A DNA stretch of 64,000 bases. It comes from Magnetovibrio sp. GTDB taxonomy: Bacteria; Pseudomonadota; Alphaproteobacteria; Rhodospirillales; Magnetovibrionaceae. Below, piece after piece: positions 37,067-46,602 of this stretch. Position 1 is the first letter of the stretch; every line of letters begins with the position of its first letter. A program made the position numbers and the translations under genes. The stretch lies in NCBI GenBank assembly GCA_028281525.1, contig JANQJR010000015.1:1-64000 (forward strand), written 5' to 3'. A model generated the notes under the pieces. It was not told where the DNA came from, did no database searches, and saw nothing but the letters and a program-made list of their open reading frames with translations.

Positions 37067-38611
37067 ATGGATCACTTCCTCTCGTTTCTGCGCCAACCCG
37101 TGCGCGTGCATGCTCTGATTATCGGTGCCGTCACCCTCTATTGGGGGCTGCGGGTGTTCGCCTTTTCCGGGCTCAGCGGTGACGAGGCGGAACAGGTTCT
37201 GTACGCGCAAGCCTTCGCCTGGGGCTATGATGTCGCCAACCCGCCGCTTTATACCTGGGCGCTGATGGGGCTTTTCAACATCTTCGGTAAAAGCGCCGCA
37301 GTGGTGCTTGCGTTCAAACTGGCGGTTCTGGGTGGGCTCTATGTCGCGCTGTATCATGCGGCACGCCTCATCCTGGGACCCGGCAAGGCGCTGGACTGGG
37401 CCCTGGTGGGCTTGTCGCCGGTGTTGATGTTTCCCATCGGTTGGCACGCGATGTTCAGCTATAGCCACAGCCTGCTCAACGCCCTGTTCGTAATCCTGGC
37501 CGTGGTGGCGGTATGGCGCATCGTACATCGTGGACGGACGTGGGATTTCTTAGGGCTCGGCATCGTGGTGGGCTTAGGCGTAATGAGCAAGTATTCCTTC
37601 GTTCTGTTCTTGGCCGCGCTGCTGGCGGCCACGGCAAGCGTGGCGGACATCCGCACCAAGGTCTTTACGCCGAAATTGGCACTCAGCGTCTTGGTCGCTG
37701 CACTGATCGCTTTGCCCCACGCCTTGTGGCTGTTGGACGCGCGCGAGGTGTTGCAAAGCGCCGTCAACTACAAGCTCCAAGTCCAGGAGGAAACATCGTA
37801 TCTCACCGGTCTCGGCAAGGGCTTATGGAACCTGATGCGCGCCGCGTTCGCGTTCCTGTCCCCATATTGGCTGATCGCCCTGGCCGTGTTCCCCATTCTG
37901 GTGCGCGGCTTCAAGACGCCCAGCGCAAACGTCTGGGGCACGCTGCTGGGGCGCACGTTTGCGGGCGTCTTCGCGCTGTTGGCGGTGATGGTGCTGAGCG
38001 GCGCGACCCAGTTCCGCCCCAATTACATGTTTTTCCTGATCCTTGTACCGCTATGGGCCTTCACCCGCCTGCCGGTATCAGAAAAAAACGACAAACGCCG
38101 CATCGCCTACGGCGTGATCGCCGCGGCTGGTCTGGTGGTGTCGGTAGGCAGCCTCGCCGCCAAGGCCGTGAGCGACCCGTACCTCTGCAAAAAATGCCAA
38201 CAGCAAATGCCCTATGAGCGAATTGCCCAAGAACTGAAAGATCGCGATTTTACGGGCGGATCGGTCCTGGCGCACTGGTACCCCAACCCGCTGCCGGGCA
38301 ATCTTCTTCTGTTCCTGGACGATGCGCGCATGGTCAGCACCAAGTTTCCCCACCTGATCCCAACGCACGGCGCGTCGGATGGTCAATCGAGCGGCAAATG
38401 TCTGCTTGTAACCATGGCGGTGGATCAAGGCGGCTCGGACATGGTCAATCTGTCCGCCCGCGCGAAAGAGGCCTATGGCGCAACCGTCGACCCCAAAACA
38501 CCGTTCACACGCTTCGAAGTGCCATTCAGGGGTATGCCCGATAAGTGGGTTCTGGTGGATTATGTCCTGCTGGATGCTGAAAACGGCCAGAATCTGGGCG
38601 ATTGCCGTTAG
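37067..38611 (+). CDS. GT39-type integral membrane glycosyltransferase
   Basis: 514 residues with about eleven hydrophobic segments. The first periplasmic loop has GLSGDEAEQVLYAQAFAWGY, with the Asp-Glu pair typical of the ArnT/PMT group. The C-terminal part (about 370-514) is a periplasmic domain with two close cysteines (LCKKCQQQM). The enzymes move sugars from polyprenyl phosphate to lipid A, proteins or other polymers. The acceptor is not indicated here. The 301-base gap ahead of it is AT-rich with no clear gene. Confidence 0.88.
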   Translation: MDHFLSFLRQPVRVHALIIGAVTLYWGLRVFAFSGLSGDEAEQVLYAQAFAWGYDVANPPLYTWALMGLFNIFGKSAAVVLAFKLAVLGGLYVALYHAARLILGPGKALDWALVGLSPVLMFPIGWHAMFSYSHSLLNALFVILAVVAVWRIVHRGRTWDFLGLGIVVGLGVMSKYSFVLFLAALLAATASVADIRTKVFTPKLALSVLVAALIALPHALWLLDAREVLQSAVNYKLQVQEETSYLTGLGKGLWNLMRAAFAFLSPYWLIALAVFPILVRGFKTPSANVWGTLLGRTFAGVFALLAVMVLSGATQFRPNYMFFLILVPLWAFTRLPVSEKNDKRRIAYGVIAAAGLVVSVGSLAAKAVSDPYLCKKCQQQMPYERIAQELKDRDFTGGSVLAHWYPNPLPGNLLLFLDDARMVSTKFPHLIPTHGASDGQSSGKCLLVTMAVDQGGSDMVNLSARAKEAYGATVDPKTPFTRFEVPFRGMPDKWVLVDYVLLDAENGQNLGDCR

Positions 38612-38614
38612 AGC

Positions 38615-38671
38615 GCGATCGACTTAATCTTGGTCACGTTGTGAACAAGATTAAGTCGTGAATCGCCCTCT
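38615..38671. repeat. Dispersed inverted-repeat element, copy 2
   Basis: GCGAT, stem CGACTTAATCTTG (38620-38632), 13-base loop, stem CAAGATTAAGTCG (38646-38658), then TGAATCGCCCTCT. It matches the 17948-18004 element in its ends, not in its stem. A second inverted repeat, CGTCTTAATC with GATTAAGACG, follows in the same gap (about 38697-38735). Confidence 0.65.
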
Positions 38672-38859
38672 AAACATTTGATGAGAGACGGATTCACGTC
38701 TTAATCCGCATCACTAAAGCGATTCAGATTAAGACGATCCGGCTCTAGCCAAAGCGCCCACGTTTGCGTTTTCAGTGCCATTTCCATGAGGGAATTGAGT
38801 ACCCGGCTTTAGCCGTGTATACCTGGACGCAACTTTAAAAATTCAAAGGAACAGCACCC

Positions 38860-39180
38860 ATGGCCGATACCGTTTCCGCCTCTCACATTCTGTTGATGTA
38901 TGAAGGCTCCATGCGATCCACCGCGACCCGGTCCAAGGATGAAGCCCAAGAACAAATCAAAGCGCTCAAGACCGAAATCGACGATGGCGCGGATTTCGCG
39001 GACCTCGCCAAGGAACACTCCGACTGTCCGTCGGGTGCGGACGGCGGCGCGCTCGGCACCTTCGGCAAGGGCCAAATGGTCAAGGAATTCGAAGATGCGG
39101 CGTTTTCCATGGAGGTCGGCGAGACCAGCGACGTGGTGGAAACCGACTTCGGCTATCACCTGATCCAACGCACCGCCTAA
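38860..39180 (+). CDS. Parvulin-type peptidyl-prolyl cis-trans isomerase (PpiC-like)
   Basis: 106 residues after AAAGGA. A single rotamase domain without signal peptide: [53 protein letters not shown], and GYHLIQRTA. The conserved first His, the Cys/Ser position and the final His are present. It is expected to be cytoplasmic. It has its own terminator. Confidence 0.95.
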   Translation: MADTVSASHILLMYEGSMRSTATRSKDEAQEQIKALKTEIDDGADFADLAKEHSDCPSGADGGALGTFGKGQMVKEFEDAAFSMEVGETSDVVETDFGYHLIQRTA

Positions 39181-39205
39181 TCCGGCCCGCCAAGCTCTGA
39201 AACAG

Positions 39206-39235
39206 GCCCCACCGCCCCACGGCGGTGGGGCTTTT
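39206..39235 (+). terminator. Rho-independent terminator after ppiC-like gene
   Basis: GCCCCACCGCC pairs with GGCGGTGGGGC over 11 bases around CCAC, followed by TTTT, 25 bases past the stop. Confidence 0.9.
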
Positions 39236-39382
39236 CCACATCTAATACCTTTTCACATAAGCCCTAATCCGTCCGTCTTATGGCGAAGCGCCGATCATAG
39301 GCGTATATGGGATGCGCGTGATCGTGGGGGCGATTCGCGAAAACCACACAAAATACAAAAACACACGACAATGGAGCCGCAC

Positions 39383-39568
39383 ATGGGCCAGCAAGAGCGT
39401 CTCAACATGATCCTGACCCAAGCCCGCATCGCCAAGGCAGCGCTGGCGGAAAATAAACCGATCGAACGCGCCGTTCCCAATCGTCAGGTGGAACAAGCGA
39501 TCCTTGCCGTCGAAGCCATCGTGCTGTTGGCCGACGATGACCTCCATGCCCAAAACGGCGCGGTCTAA
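39383..39568 (+). CDS. Small hypothetical protein
   Basis: 61 residues from ATG at 39383, with TGGAGCC seven bases ahead; an in-frame ATG at 39371 lacks spacing for this site. A mainly helical, soluble protein (LTQARIAKAALAENKPIERA, VEQAILAVEAIVLLADDD). No family recognised. It lies alone between the parvulin terminator and the ABC exporter gene. Confidence 0.6.
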   Translation: MGQQERLNMILTQARIAKAALAENKPIERAVPNRQVEQAILAVEAIVLLADDDLHAQNGAV

Positions 39569-39662
39569 GTCATTATTCTCACCCAAACATTGGCGCATGG
39601 GCTCCGGCTTGCTTATTATCTAAAGATAACAAAGACAGCAGCCATCAAGGATATCCTGCCCC

Positions 39663-41633
39663 ATGCGCGGCATGGCCAACCGTATCCCCCGTGAAGAACA
39701 CACCGGCCGGCGCAACGACTGGCAGACCATTCGCGCCCTGTTGCCCTACATGTGGCCCCAGGACCGGTTGGACCTGCGCGCGCGAGTGATCATCGCCATG
39801 GTGCTGCTGGTCGCGGCCAAGGGCGTGACCGTGACGGTGCCGGTGATCCTCAAACATGCAGTGGATGCGCTGAGCGCGTTGAGCACACCAACCGTAGCGC
39901 TCGGGCTCGCCGCCGTGCCGGTGGGCTTGTTGCTCGCCTATGGCGCGGCGCGCATCATTGCGCTCGCGTTCAAGGAATTGCAGGTCGCGCTGTTCGCCAA
40001 CGTCACCCACCACGCCATCCGCCGCGTGGCGTTACAAACCTTCGAGCATTTGCACAAGCTTTCGCTCCGCTTCCATCTGGAACGTCAGACCGGGGGCCTG
40101 AGCCGCGCCATCGAACGGGGCTCCGGTGGGATCGAGTTCTTGTTGCGCATGCTGTTGTTCAACATCGTGCCTACCATCATCGAAATCGCCATGGTGGGCG
40201 TGCTGCTGTGGACGCTTTTGAGCCCCGCGTTCGCCATGGCGACCTTGGGCACCATCGGGGCTTACGTGGTGTGGACCGTGGCGCTGACCAACTGGCGGAC
40301 GCGCTTTCGCCGCGAAATGAACGACAGCGATTCCGTGGCCCACACCAAGGCCATCGACTCGCTCCTCAACTACGAAACCGTCAAATATTTCGGCAACGAA
40401 GACCACGAAGCGAAGCGCTTCGACACCGGCCTCGCGGGCTACGAGAGCGCGGCGATCAAATCCAAGACTTCCCTGGCGCTGTTGAACACCGGCCAAGGCG
40501 CGATCATCGCCGTGGGCGTGACCATCGTGATGATCATGGCGGGGCGGGGCGTGGCGAACGGCACGCTGACGGTCGGCGACTTCGTGCTGGTGAACACCTA
40601 CCTGTTGCAGCTTTACCTGCCCTTGAATTTCTTGGGCTCCGCGTACCGCGAAATCAAGCATGCGCTCACCGACATGGAAGACATGTTCAAATTGCTGGAT
40701 GCCAATGAAGAGGTGCAGGACGGCCCGGACGCGCCACCGCTCTACGTTCAAGGCGGCGAAGTGAAGTTCGAAAACGTCACCTTCGCTTACGATCCGCGCC
40801 GCCCGGTGCTCAAGGACGTCAGCTTTACCGTACCGTCCGGTAAGTCCGTCGCCATCGTCGGCGCGTCGGGCGCGGGCAAGTCCACCATTTCGCGCCTGCT
40901 GTTCCGGTTCTACGACATCGGCGGCGGAACCATCAGCATCGACGGCCAGGACATCCGCACCGTGCAGCAAAGCACGCTGCGCGACGCCATCGGCATCGTC
41001 CCCCAGGACACGGTGCTGTTCAACGACACGATTTTCTACAACATCGCCTATGGCCGCCCGGACGCCACACCCACGGAGATCGAAGAGGCCGCGAAGCTCG
41101 CCAAAATCCACGACTTCATCTTAGGTTTGCCGGACGGCTATCAGACCATTGTCGGTGAGCGCGGCTTGAAGCTTTCCGGCGGGGAAAAGCAGCGCGTCGC
41201 CATCGCGCGTACGATTTTGAAGGCCCCGCAAATTTTGCTGTTCGACGAAGCCACCTCGGCGCTCGACACCCACACGGAAAAGGAAATCCAGGCGTCGCTG
41301 CGTGAAGTCGCGTCGGGCCGCACGTCCCTGGTGATTGCGCACCGCCTTTCGACTGTTGTCGACAGCGATGAAATTCTGGTTCTGGATCAGGGTGAGGTCA
41401 TGGAACGCGGCGCACATGCCCAGCTTCTGGAACAAGGCAGACTTTACGCCACCATGTGGCAGCGCCAGCAGGAAGCCACCGAAGCGCTGGAAACCCTGGA
41501 GCGCACCGGGGAACAACCGGAACGCCACGCCACCCCCGCCCGCCCCCGCGACCCGCAGGACTTGGAACCCGCGCGCAAACCGGACCGCGACACCGTCGAA
41601 GGTGCCGGCGACGCTGCGGAAGTGGCGGAGTAA
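39663..41633 (+). CDS. Atm1/HMT1-type ABC exporter (half transporter)
   Basis: 656 residues. Six membrane helices (about 35-340) are followed by the nucleotide-binding domain: GASGAGKSTISRLLFRFYD near 400, LSGGEKQRVAIARTI, LLFDEATSALD, IAHRLSTVV. Atm1-like features include the LHKLSLRFHLERQTGGLSRA segment and the NTGQGAIIAVG helix. Bacterial and mitochondrial members export glutathione-bound metals or sulfur compounds linked to iron-sulfur supply and heavy-metal tolerance. A Pro- and charge-rich tail of about 55 residues follows. The isc operon is elsewhere in the window. Confidence 0.93.
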   Translation: MRGMANRIPREEHTGRRNDWQTIRALLPYMWPQDRLDLRARVIIAMVLLVAAKGVTVTVPVILKHAVDALSALSTPTVALGLAAVPVGLLLAYGAARIIALAFKELQVALFANVTHHAIRRVALQTFEHLHKLSLRFHLERQTGGLSRAIERGSGGIEFLLRMLLFNIVPTIIEIAMVGVLLWTLLSPAFAMATLGTIGAYVVWTVALTNWRTRFRREMNDSDSVAHTKAIDSLLNYETVKYFGNEDHEAKRFDTGLAGYESAAIKSKTSLALLNTGQGAIIAVGVTIVMIMAGRGVANGTLTVGDFVLVNTYLLQLYLPLNFLGSAYREIKHALTDMEDMFKLLDANEEVQDGPDAPPLYVQGGEVKFENVTFAYDPRRPVLKDVSFTVPSGKSVAIVGASGAGKSTISRLLFRFYDIGGGTISIDGQDIRTVQQSTLRDAIGIVPQDTVLFNDTIFYNIAYGRPDATPTEIEEAAKLAKIHDFILGLPDGYQTIVGERGLKLSGGEKQRVAIARTILKAPQILLFDEATSALDTHTEKEIQASLREVASGRTSLVIAHRLSTVVDSDEILVLDQGEVMERGAHAQLLEQGRLYATMWQRQQEATEALETLERTGEQPERHATPARPRDPQDLEPARKPDRDTVEGAGDAAEVAE

Positions 41634-41717
41634 CTTAGGCATATTTCTGGTATAGATTGCCACATCCACCGCATCCTCCTATGGTAGCAAAAAAATACAG
41701 ACGCTCTCGAGATTGCA

Positions 41718-42923
41718 ATGGCTATCAAGAAAAAGGATGGCGGCCTTACGAAGGAAGAAAAACCAATCGTAAAGGCCCTCCTAAAAAAGAATTGGCGAAA
41801 TCAAGATATTCAGGCGCTAATCAATATTGGCCGCAAGGCAACAATTAATAGCGCTAGGATTACAGGCGTTAAGCAGGACGACACGATCAAGCCAAGTTCT
41901 AACGAAAAAGTTGATTTTTTTATCAGAAAAAAGAATGCATTCGATCCTAGAACAGGTCTCAATCTATATGATGATGAAAGGCTAGTGCGTGCTCGCGAAG
42001 CAATGATTCTAGCAGTCCACGTTTTCAATAATCCAGCTTTATGGTTCAAGACTGAGCTCTTTGCAGTTTTAGCCAATATTGCCTGGACATATTTATTGCA
42101 TGAGTTTTATGCCCGTAAAAAAATAAGCATTGAAAAGGATGGGCAAACATTGGCACTAGGCGCAATGATAGAAAGGCCTGATTGCCCGCTCTCAAAAGGA
42201 ATAAAAAACAATCTCAAAGCACTGAAATCAATCAGGGACACCGTTGAACACCGTTTATTAAAAAGAAGTGACTCTAAGTGGCTTTCCCTCTTTCAAGCTT
42301 GCTGTCTCAATTTTGATAAATGCCTAAGAGAGTTGTTTGGTGAAAAAACTACTCTCCAAAATGAACTATCACTAGCTCTGCAATTTTCTAAACTGGATCT
42401 AGAGCAAATTGAAACTCTTAGCCAATTTGACATACCCAAACACATAGAAGCTCTAAGTTCGGATTTAGACAAAAACCTGTCAAATGAAGAATTAAGCGAT
42501 ATTGAATATCAATTTAAGGTTTACTACACCCTTTCCAGCTCATCAAAAGGGCAGTCGCATATTCAATTTCTCTCACCAGATAGCGTGGAGGGGAAGGAAA
42601 TTCACAATATATTGGTAAAACATAAACCAGCAGATGTTTTATACCCATACAAACCCAAGGCGGTCGTCAGTAAGATCGTTCAAGAAACAGGCAAAAAATT
42701 CACGTCCAACAATCACGTACAAGCATGGAAATTATTAAAAGCTAGACCCGATTCAAAATCAAAAAATCCTGATAATACCAATCTTCAATATTGCATATAT
42801 CACCAAGCTCATAAGGATTACACATATTCAGATAAATGGATTGGGCTCTTAATAGAGAAAGTGTCTAACGATCAAGAGTATGAAAAAATTAGAAATTACG
42901 GGAAGAAAAAGAAGAAGAATTAA
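41718..42923 (+). CDS. DUF3644 family protein with HEPN-like R-x4-H motif
   Basis: 401 residues. Residues 1-50 look like a helix-turn-helix (EEKPIVKALLKKNWRNQDIQ, ALINIGRKATI). Residues 85-200 carry the DUF3644 pattern: AREAMILAVHVFNNPALWFK, LANIAWTYLLHEFYARK, then LKSIRDTVEHRLL. Arg173 and His178 form an R-x4-H motif like HEPN RNases. The C-terminal 100 residues hold a second helix-rich domain ending in a Lys-rich tail. DUF3644 genes are often found in islands and defence clusters. The gene is AT-rich against GC-rich neighbours on both sides, single, and inserted between the ABC gene and mnmA. RNA cleavage is inferred only. Confidence 0.8.
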   Translation: MAIKKKDGGLTKEEKPIVKALLKKNWRNQDIQALINIGRKATINSARITGVKQDDTIKPSSNEKVDFFIRKKNAFDPRTGLNLYDDERLVRAREAMILAVHVFNNPALWFKTELFAVLANIAWTYLLHEFYARKKISIEKDGQTLALGAMIERPDCPLSKGIKNNLKALKSIRDTVEHRLLKRSDSKWLSLFQACCLNFDKCLRELFGEKTTLQNELSLALQFSKLDLEQIETLSQFDIPKHIEALSSDLDKNLSNEELSDIEYQFKVYYTLSSSSKGQSHIQFLSPDSVEGKEIHNILVKHKPADVLYPYKPKAVVSKIVQETGKKFTSNNHVQAWKLLKARPDSKSKNPDNTNLQYCIYHQAHKDYTYSDKWIGLLIEKVSNDQEYEKIRNYGKKKKKN

Positions 42924-44071
42924 CCCTTCTCAATCCATCCGCCGCCGAGCAGGCGTTCGTTGTCTTCCCCGCCGTAGAACACGCAGGCCTGGCCGGGGGC
43001 GACGGCCTCGAAGGGTTCTTTCAAGTGCACTTCGGCGCGACCGCCCCCGAGCGGGTCCACATGGGCCGCGACGGTTTTGGAGAGGGACCGCAGCTTGACC
43101 ATGCACTCAATCCCACCGTCGGGGATTTGATCCCCATCCCCCAACCAATTGACGTTTCGAATGGTCAGCGCGTGCTGCAGCAGGTCCACTTTCGAGCCCA
43201 CCACCACTTGGTTGTTTTCAGCGTCCACTTCCAACACGTAGATGGGTTCGGGGCCGGAGATACCGAGGCCGCGCCGTTGGCCCACCGTGTATTGGATCAC
43301 GCCATCGTGGCGGCCCAGAACATTTCCATCCCGATCCACGATGTCACCCGGTTCAGCCCCACCGGGGCGCAGCTTGTTGACCACGTCCAGATACTTGCCC
43401 TGGGGCACGAAGCAGATGTCCTGGCTGTCGGGCTTGGTGGCAATGTCGAGGCCTAGACGTTCCGCTTCGGCGCGGGCTTCATCCTTGGTGCACGCGCCCA
43501 ACGGAAACCACAGCATGTCCAGCGCGGCCTTGGGCGTGGAAAACAGGAAGTAGCTTTGATCGCGGCTGTGGTCTTGGCCGCGATGCAGTTCCGCCGCACC
43601 CCCTTCATTCGCGCCTTTTCCTTTTGGCCCATCGAGCCGGCGCACATAGTGCCCGGTGACCAACGCGTCGGCGCCTAAATCCTTGGCTTTGTCCAGCAGG
43701 TCTTTGAACTTGATGGTGTCGTTGCAATGCACGCAGGGGATCGGCGTTTCGCCGGCGAGATAGGTGTCGGCGAAGGTCTCCATCACCTCTTCGCGGAAGC
43801 GCTGTTCGAAATCCAGCACGTAATGGGGAATGCCGATCAAGTCCGCCACCCGCCGCGCATCGTGGATGTCGCGCCCGGCGCAACACGTCCCGGGCTTGTC
43901 GATCGCCACACCATGATCATAAAGCTGCAAGGTGATGCCGACCACGTCGTACCCGGCCTCTTTCAACAAGGCTGCGGTCACGGAGGAGTCCACCCCGCCG
44001 GACATGGCGACCACCACGCGGGTCTCGCTCGGCGGCTTGGCGCGCGCGCTTTCGGGCAGGTCCAATTGCAT
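42920..44071 (-). CDS. mnmA: tRNA-specific 2-thiouridylase MnmA
   Basis: 383 residues from ATG at 44071 (GGGAGA seven bases upstream). The PP-loop [20 protein letters not shown], the first catalytic cysteine in GTCCAGRD and the second in DSQDICFVPQGKYLD are present, along with GHYVRR and QRRGLGI. It thiolates U34 of tRNA-Lys, -Glu and -Gln, using sulfur from cysteine desulfurase. Its start overlaps the DUF599 stop by one base (TGATG). Its 3' end overlaps the converging DUF3644 gene by 4 bases. Confidence 0.97.
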   Translation of the reverse strand: MQLDLPESARAKPPSETRVVVAMSGGVDSSVTAALLKEAGYDVVGITLQLYDHGVAIDKPGTCCAGRDIHDARRVADLIGIPHYVLDFEQRFREEVMETFADTYLAGETPIPCVHCNDTIKFKDLLDKAKDLGADALVTGHYVRRLDGPKGKGANEGGAAELHRGQDHSRDQSYFLFSTPKAALDMLWFPLGACTKDEARAEAERLGLDIATKPDSQDICFVPQGKYLDVVNKLRPGGAEPGDIVDRDGNVLGRHDGVIQYTVGQRRGLGISGPEPIYVLEVDAENNQVVVGSKVDLLQHALTIRNVNWLGDGDQIPDGGIECMVKLRSLSKTVAAHVDPLGGGRAEVHLKEPFEAVAPGQACVFYGGEDNERLLGGGWIEKG

Positions 44072-44772
44072 CAGGCGTCTCCCGTTCCCGGAGTCCGGTC
44101 GAGGAAATTCATGGTCTGGGAGCGGAATTCGCGGCGGTACACCACGGCCACCACCCACAGCGTGGAGGCCGCGAACAACACCGGATGCAAAAACCAGCTC
44201 AGCGCCGCCAGTCCGAAGTAATACGCCCGCATGCCGCGGTTGAAGTTGGACACCGCCAGGGCGATCACTTCCGCCGCGCCGTCAGCGAACCTGCGCGCGT
44301 GTTCAGTGTCGGCCTCAGCGGGCGGCGGGGCCGCGCCGATCAGGATAACGGAGTAATTGAACTGGCGCAGCGACCACGCCAGCTTGAAGAACGCGTAGAT
44401 GAAGATCAGGATCAGCACCAGGATCTTCACTTCCCATTCCGCTTTGGTGGCCTGGACCACGAAGGGGATGTCCTGGGCTAGGGCCTGGACCTTGTCCACG
44501 GCGCCCAAAATCGCCAGCAGGCCGGCCAAGATCAAAAGTGTGGTCGAGGAAAACAGCCCGACGCTGCGCATCAGGGCGCTCATGATGGTGGTGTCGACCA
44601 TGCGCATATCCCGGCGCAGCATCTGATGCATCCAGCCCGCGCGGTGTTTGCGCATCACCGCCATCAAGGACGTGCCATCCTTTTTCATGCGGTCGGCATA
44701 GAGCATGTAGCCGTTCCACACGGCCAAAAACCAAACCAGCGCGACCAGATCGATAAGGGAAACGTTGGGCAT
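44071..44772 (-). CDS. DUF599 family membrane protein
   Basis: 233 residues with about four membrane helices. The conserved motifs include WNGYMLYADRM near 19, RRDMRMVDTTIMSALMRSVG, a central FYA(FF)KLAWSLRQFNY helix and AVSNFNRGMRAYYFGLAALS. The family is widespread in Alphaproteobacteria and has no known role. It overlaps mnmA at its stop and follows the iscX gene by 29 bases, so all three are probably one transcript. Confidence 0.9.
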   Translation of the reverse strand: MPNVSLIDLVALVWFLAVWNGYMLYADRMKKDGTSLMAVMRKHRAGWMHQMLRRDMRMVDTTIMSALMRSVGLFSSTTLLILAGLLAILGAVDKVQALAQDIPFVVQATKAEWEVKILVLILIFIYAFFKLAWSLRQFNYSVILIGAAPPPAEADTEHARRFADGAAEVIALAVSNFNRGMRAYYFGLAALSWFLHPVLFAASTLWVVAVVYRREFRSQTMNFLDRTPGTGDA

Positions 44773-44801
44773 GGGCTGTGCTGCCGGCTGCGGTTCAGCC
44801 G

Positions 44802-44996
44802 TCAGTCCCGCTCTTCAAGCCAGGCCATCTGGATGGCCTCGAGGATTTTTTCGTTGGATTTTTCGGGGTCGTCGTCAAACCCGGGCAATTCTTGCACCCA
44901 TTTCCACAAATCCGTGAAACGCACGTGCATGATGTCCACATCGGGGTGGGCGTCTTCGAGTTCGATGGCGATGTCGTGTACGTCGGTCCAGCGCAT
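44802..44996 (-). CDS. IscX-like iron-sulfur accessory protein
   Basis: 64 residues: MRWTDVHDIAIELEDAHPDV, DIMHVRFTDLWKWVQELPGF, then DDDPEKSNEKILEAIQMAWL. This is the IscX (YfhJ) family pattern, acidic, with the W-W/D cluster that binds IscS and iron. IscX usually lies at the end of isc operons; here it is about 4 kb from fdx and sits ahead of DUF599 and mnmA, whose product depends on IscS sulfur. The gene product should tune desulfurase activity. Confidence 0.85.
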   Translation of the reverse strand: MRWTDVHDIAIELEDAHPDVDIMHVRFTDLWKWVQELPGFDDDPEKSNEKILEAIQMAWLEERD

Positions 44997-45048
44997 GTCT
45001 TGCCCTTTAATCGAGGTTTATGATTGAGGGCAATGTAGCACGCCGGGA

Positions 45049-46602
45049 TCAATCCGCGAAGTGATCGGTGATCGCCTTGACCTTATCCATGTTCGCCATA
45101 AGGCCATCCACTAGACGCGGCTCGAAGTGGCAGCCGCGTTCCTTGTGGAACAGGTCGAGAATTTTTTCCATCGGCCAGGCTTTTTTGTAGCACCGGTCCG
45201 CACCTAAGGCGTCGAACACGTCCGCCACGGCGGCGATGCGGCCATAGATGTGGATTTCCTCGCCCTTGCGGCCATCGGGATAGCCTTCGCCGCTCCACTT
45301 TTCATGGTGGTCCCGGGCGATCACCGCGCCCGCGCGCAAGATCCGGCGCTTGGAATTCTTGAGCATGTCGTAACCCAGCATGGCGTGGGTTTTCATGACC
45401 TGCCATTCCGCGTCCGTGAGCTTGCCGGGTTTGTTGAGGATGTGATCGGGAATGCCGATCTTGCCAACATCGTGCATGGGGGACGCCAAGCGGATAACTT
45501 CGGCTTCTTCCGCATCCAGCCCATAGTCCAAGGCCAATAATTTACTGATTTCCGCCACGCGTTTGACGTGGTTGCCGGTTTCCTTGGAACGGGTCTCCAC
45601 CGCCTCGCCCAGCAAATAGAGGATTTCGCGTTGGGTTTCCTCGATGTCCTGGTGCAGTTCGATGTTTTCGAACGCCACGCCGACGTTCTTGGCGAACACC
45701 TCCAACAGGTTGTGGTCCAGATCGCTCAAATGTCCCAGACCGCTGAAGTGGATCAGGTTTTTCGACCCGTGAGAGGTTTTGAAAAAACCCGTAAAGCGGC
45801 CATCCCGATAGAGGTTCTGTTGGTGCTGCACCGCTTCAAGGAGCTCTTTGACCGTTTCCACATCCATGTGCCGCATGACGTTCTTGCCGACGAATTTTTC
45901 GAAATTGCCGATCCCGGCCAGAACGGTCAGGTCTTCGCCTTCGTGCGTCGCGGCTATGGCGTCGGCCTGCATGTAGGCGGCGGGATCGTCCAAATTCAAC
46001 AACGAGGTGATCTGCTGCAAGACGCCGCCGGTGAACTGCTGTATGTTTTGCAACTCGAAGATATGCGAAGATGCGTCGATAACTTTTTCCAGGCCTTTTT
46101 TGTTCGCCTCCAAGGTCATGATGTCGCGAAATGAACGCAACGCCGCATACATCAACGTAAATAGCTTTTGCGACGTCAGTTCGGTCTTTTCCTTGTAATC
46201 GTTGATGTCGTAATCCGTGATCACTTGACGTTCGGGCGCTTGACCGGGTTGACCCGTGCGCAGCACGATGCGCGCCGTACGGTTGTTCAGGTCTTCACGG
46301 ATGTAGCGCGCGAGCTCCAAACCGGCGTGGTCGGTTTCCATCACCACGTCCAGTAAGATCACCGCCACATCCGGGTTGTCCTCGATCAACTGTTGGGCGC
46401 TCAAACCCGAATAGGCCGACAGAAATTCCAACCCTTTGCCGTCGAATTGAAAATCGCCCAAAGCCAGCGCGGTGACGTCATGCACGGACTCATCATCATC
46501 AACGATGATGACTTTCCACTTTTCCATCTTCACCTGCTTGACGTCCGCACCGCCGCCGTCGGCAAACACAAGATCGTCTTTGCGCAAGGGTAGCCCGTTC
46601 AT
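45049..46602 (-). CDS. Response regulator with DUF3369 and HD-GYP output (c-di-GMP phosphodiesterase)
   Basis: 517 residues. The receiver domain (28-150) has acidic residues in VIIVDDDESV and the phospho-site Asp85 (VILLDVVME). A DUF3369 sensor region (about 180-330) follows. The HD-GYP domain has SPMHDVGKIGIPDHILNKPG and HHEKWSGEGYPDGRKGEEI (near 376 and 440), the metal and GYP motifs intact. It should break down cyclic di-GMP when phosphorylated. Its start overlaps the kinase stop by 4 bases, so the kinase is almost surely its partner. Confidence 0.95.
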   Translation of the reverse strand: MNGLPLRKDDLVFADGGGADVKQVKMEKWKVIIVDDDESVHDVTALALGDFQFDGKGLEFLSAYSGLSAQQLIEDNPDVAVILLDVVMETDHAGLELARYIREDLNNRTARIVLRTGQPGQAPERQVITDYDINDYKEKTELTSQKLFTLMYAALRSFRDIMTLEANKKGLEKVIDASSHIFELQNIQQFTGGVLQQITSLLNLDDPAAYMQADAIAATHEGEDLTVLAGIGNFEKFVGKNVMRHMDVETVKELLEAVQHQQNLYRDGRFTGFFKTSHGSKNLIHFSGLGHLSDLDHNLLEVFAKNVGVAFENIELHQDIEETQREILYLLGEAVETRSKETGNHVKRVAEISKLLALDYGLDAEEAEVIRLASPMHDVGKIGIPDHILNKPGKLTDAEWQVMKTHAMLGYDMLKNSKRRILRAGAVIARDHHEKWSGEGYPDGRKGEEIHIYGRIAAVADVFDALGADRCYKKAWPMEKILDLFHKERGCHFEPRLVDGLMANMDKVKAITDHFAD

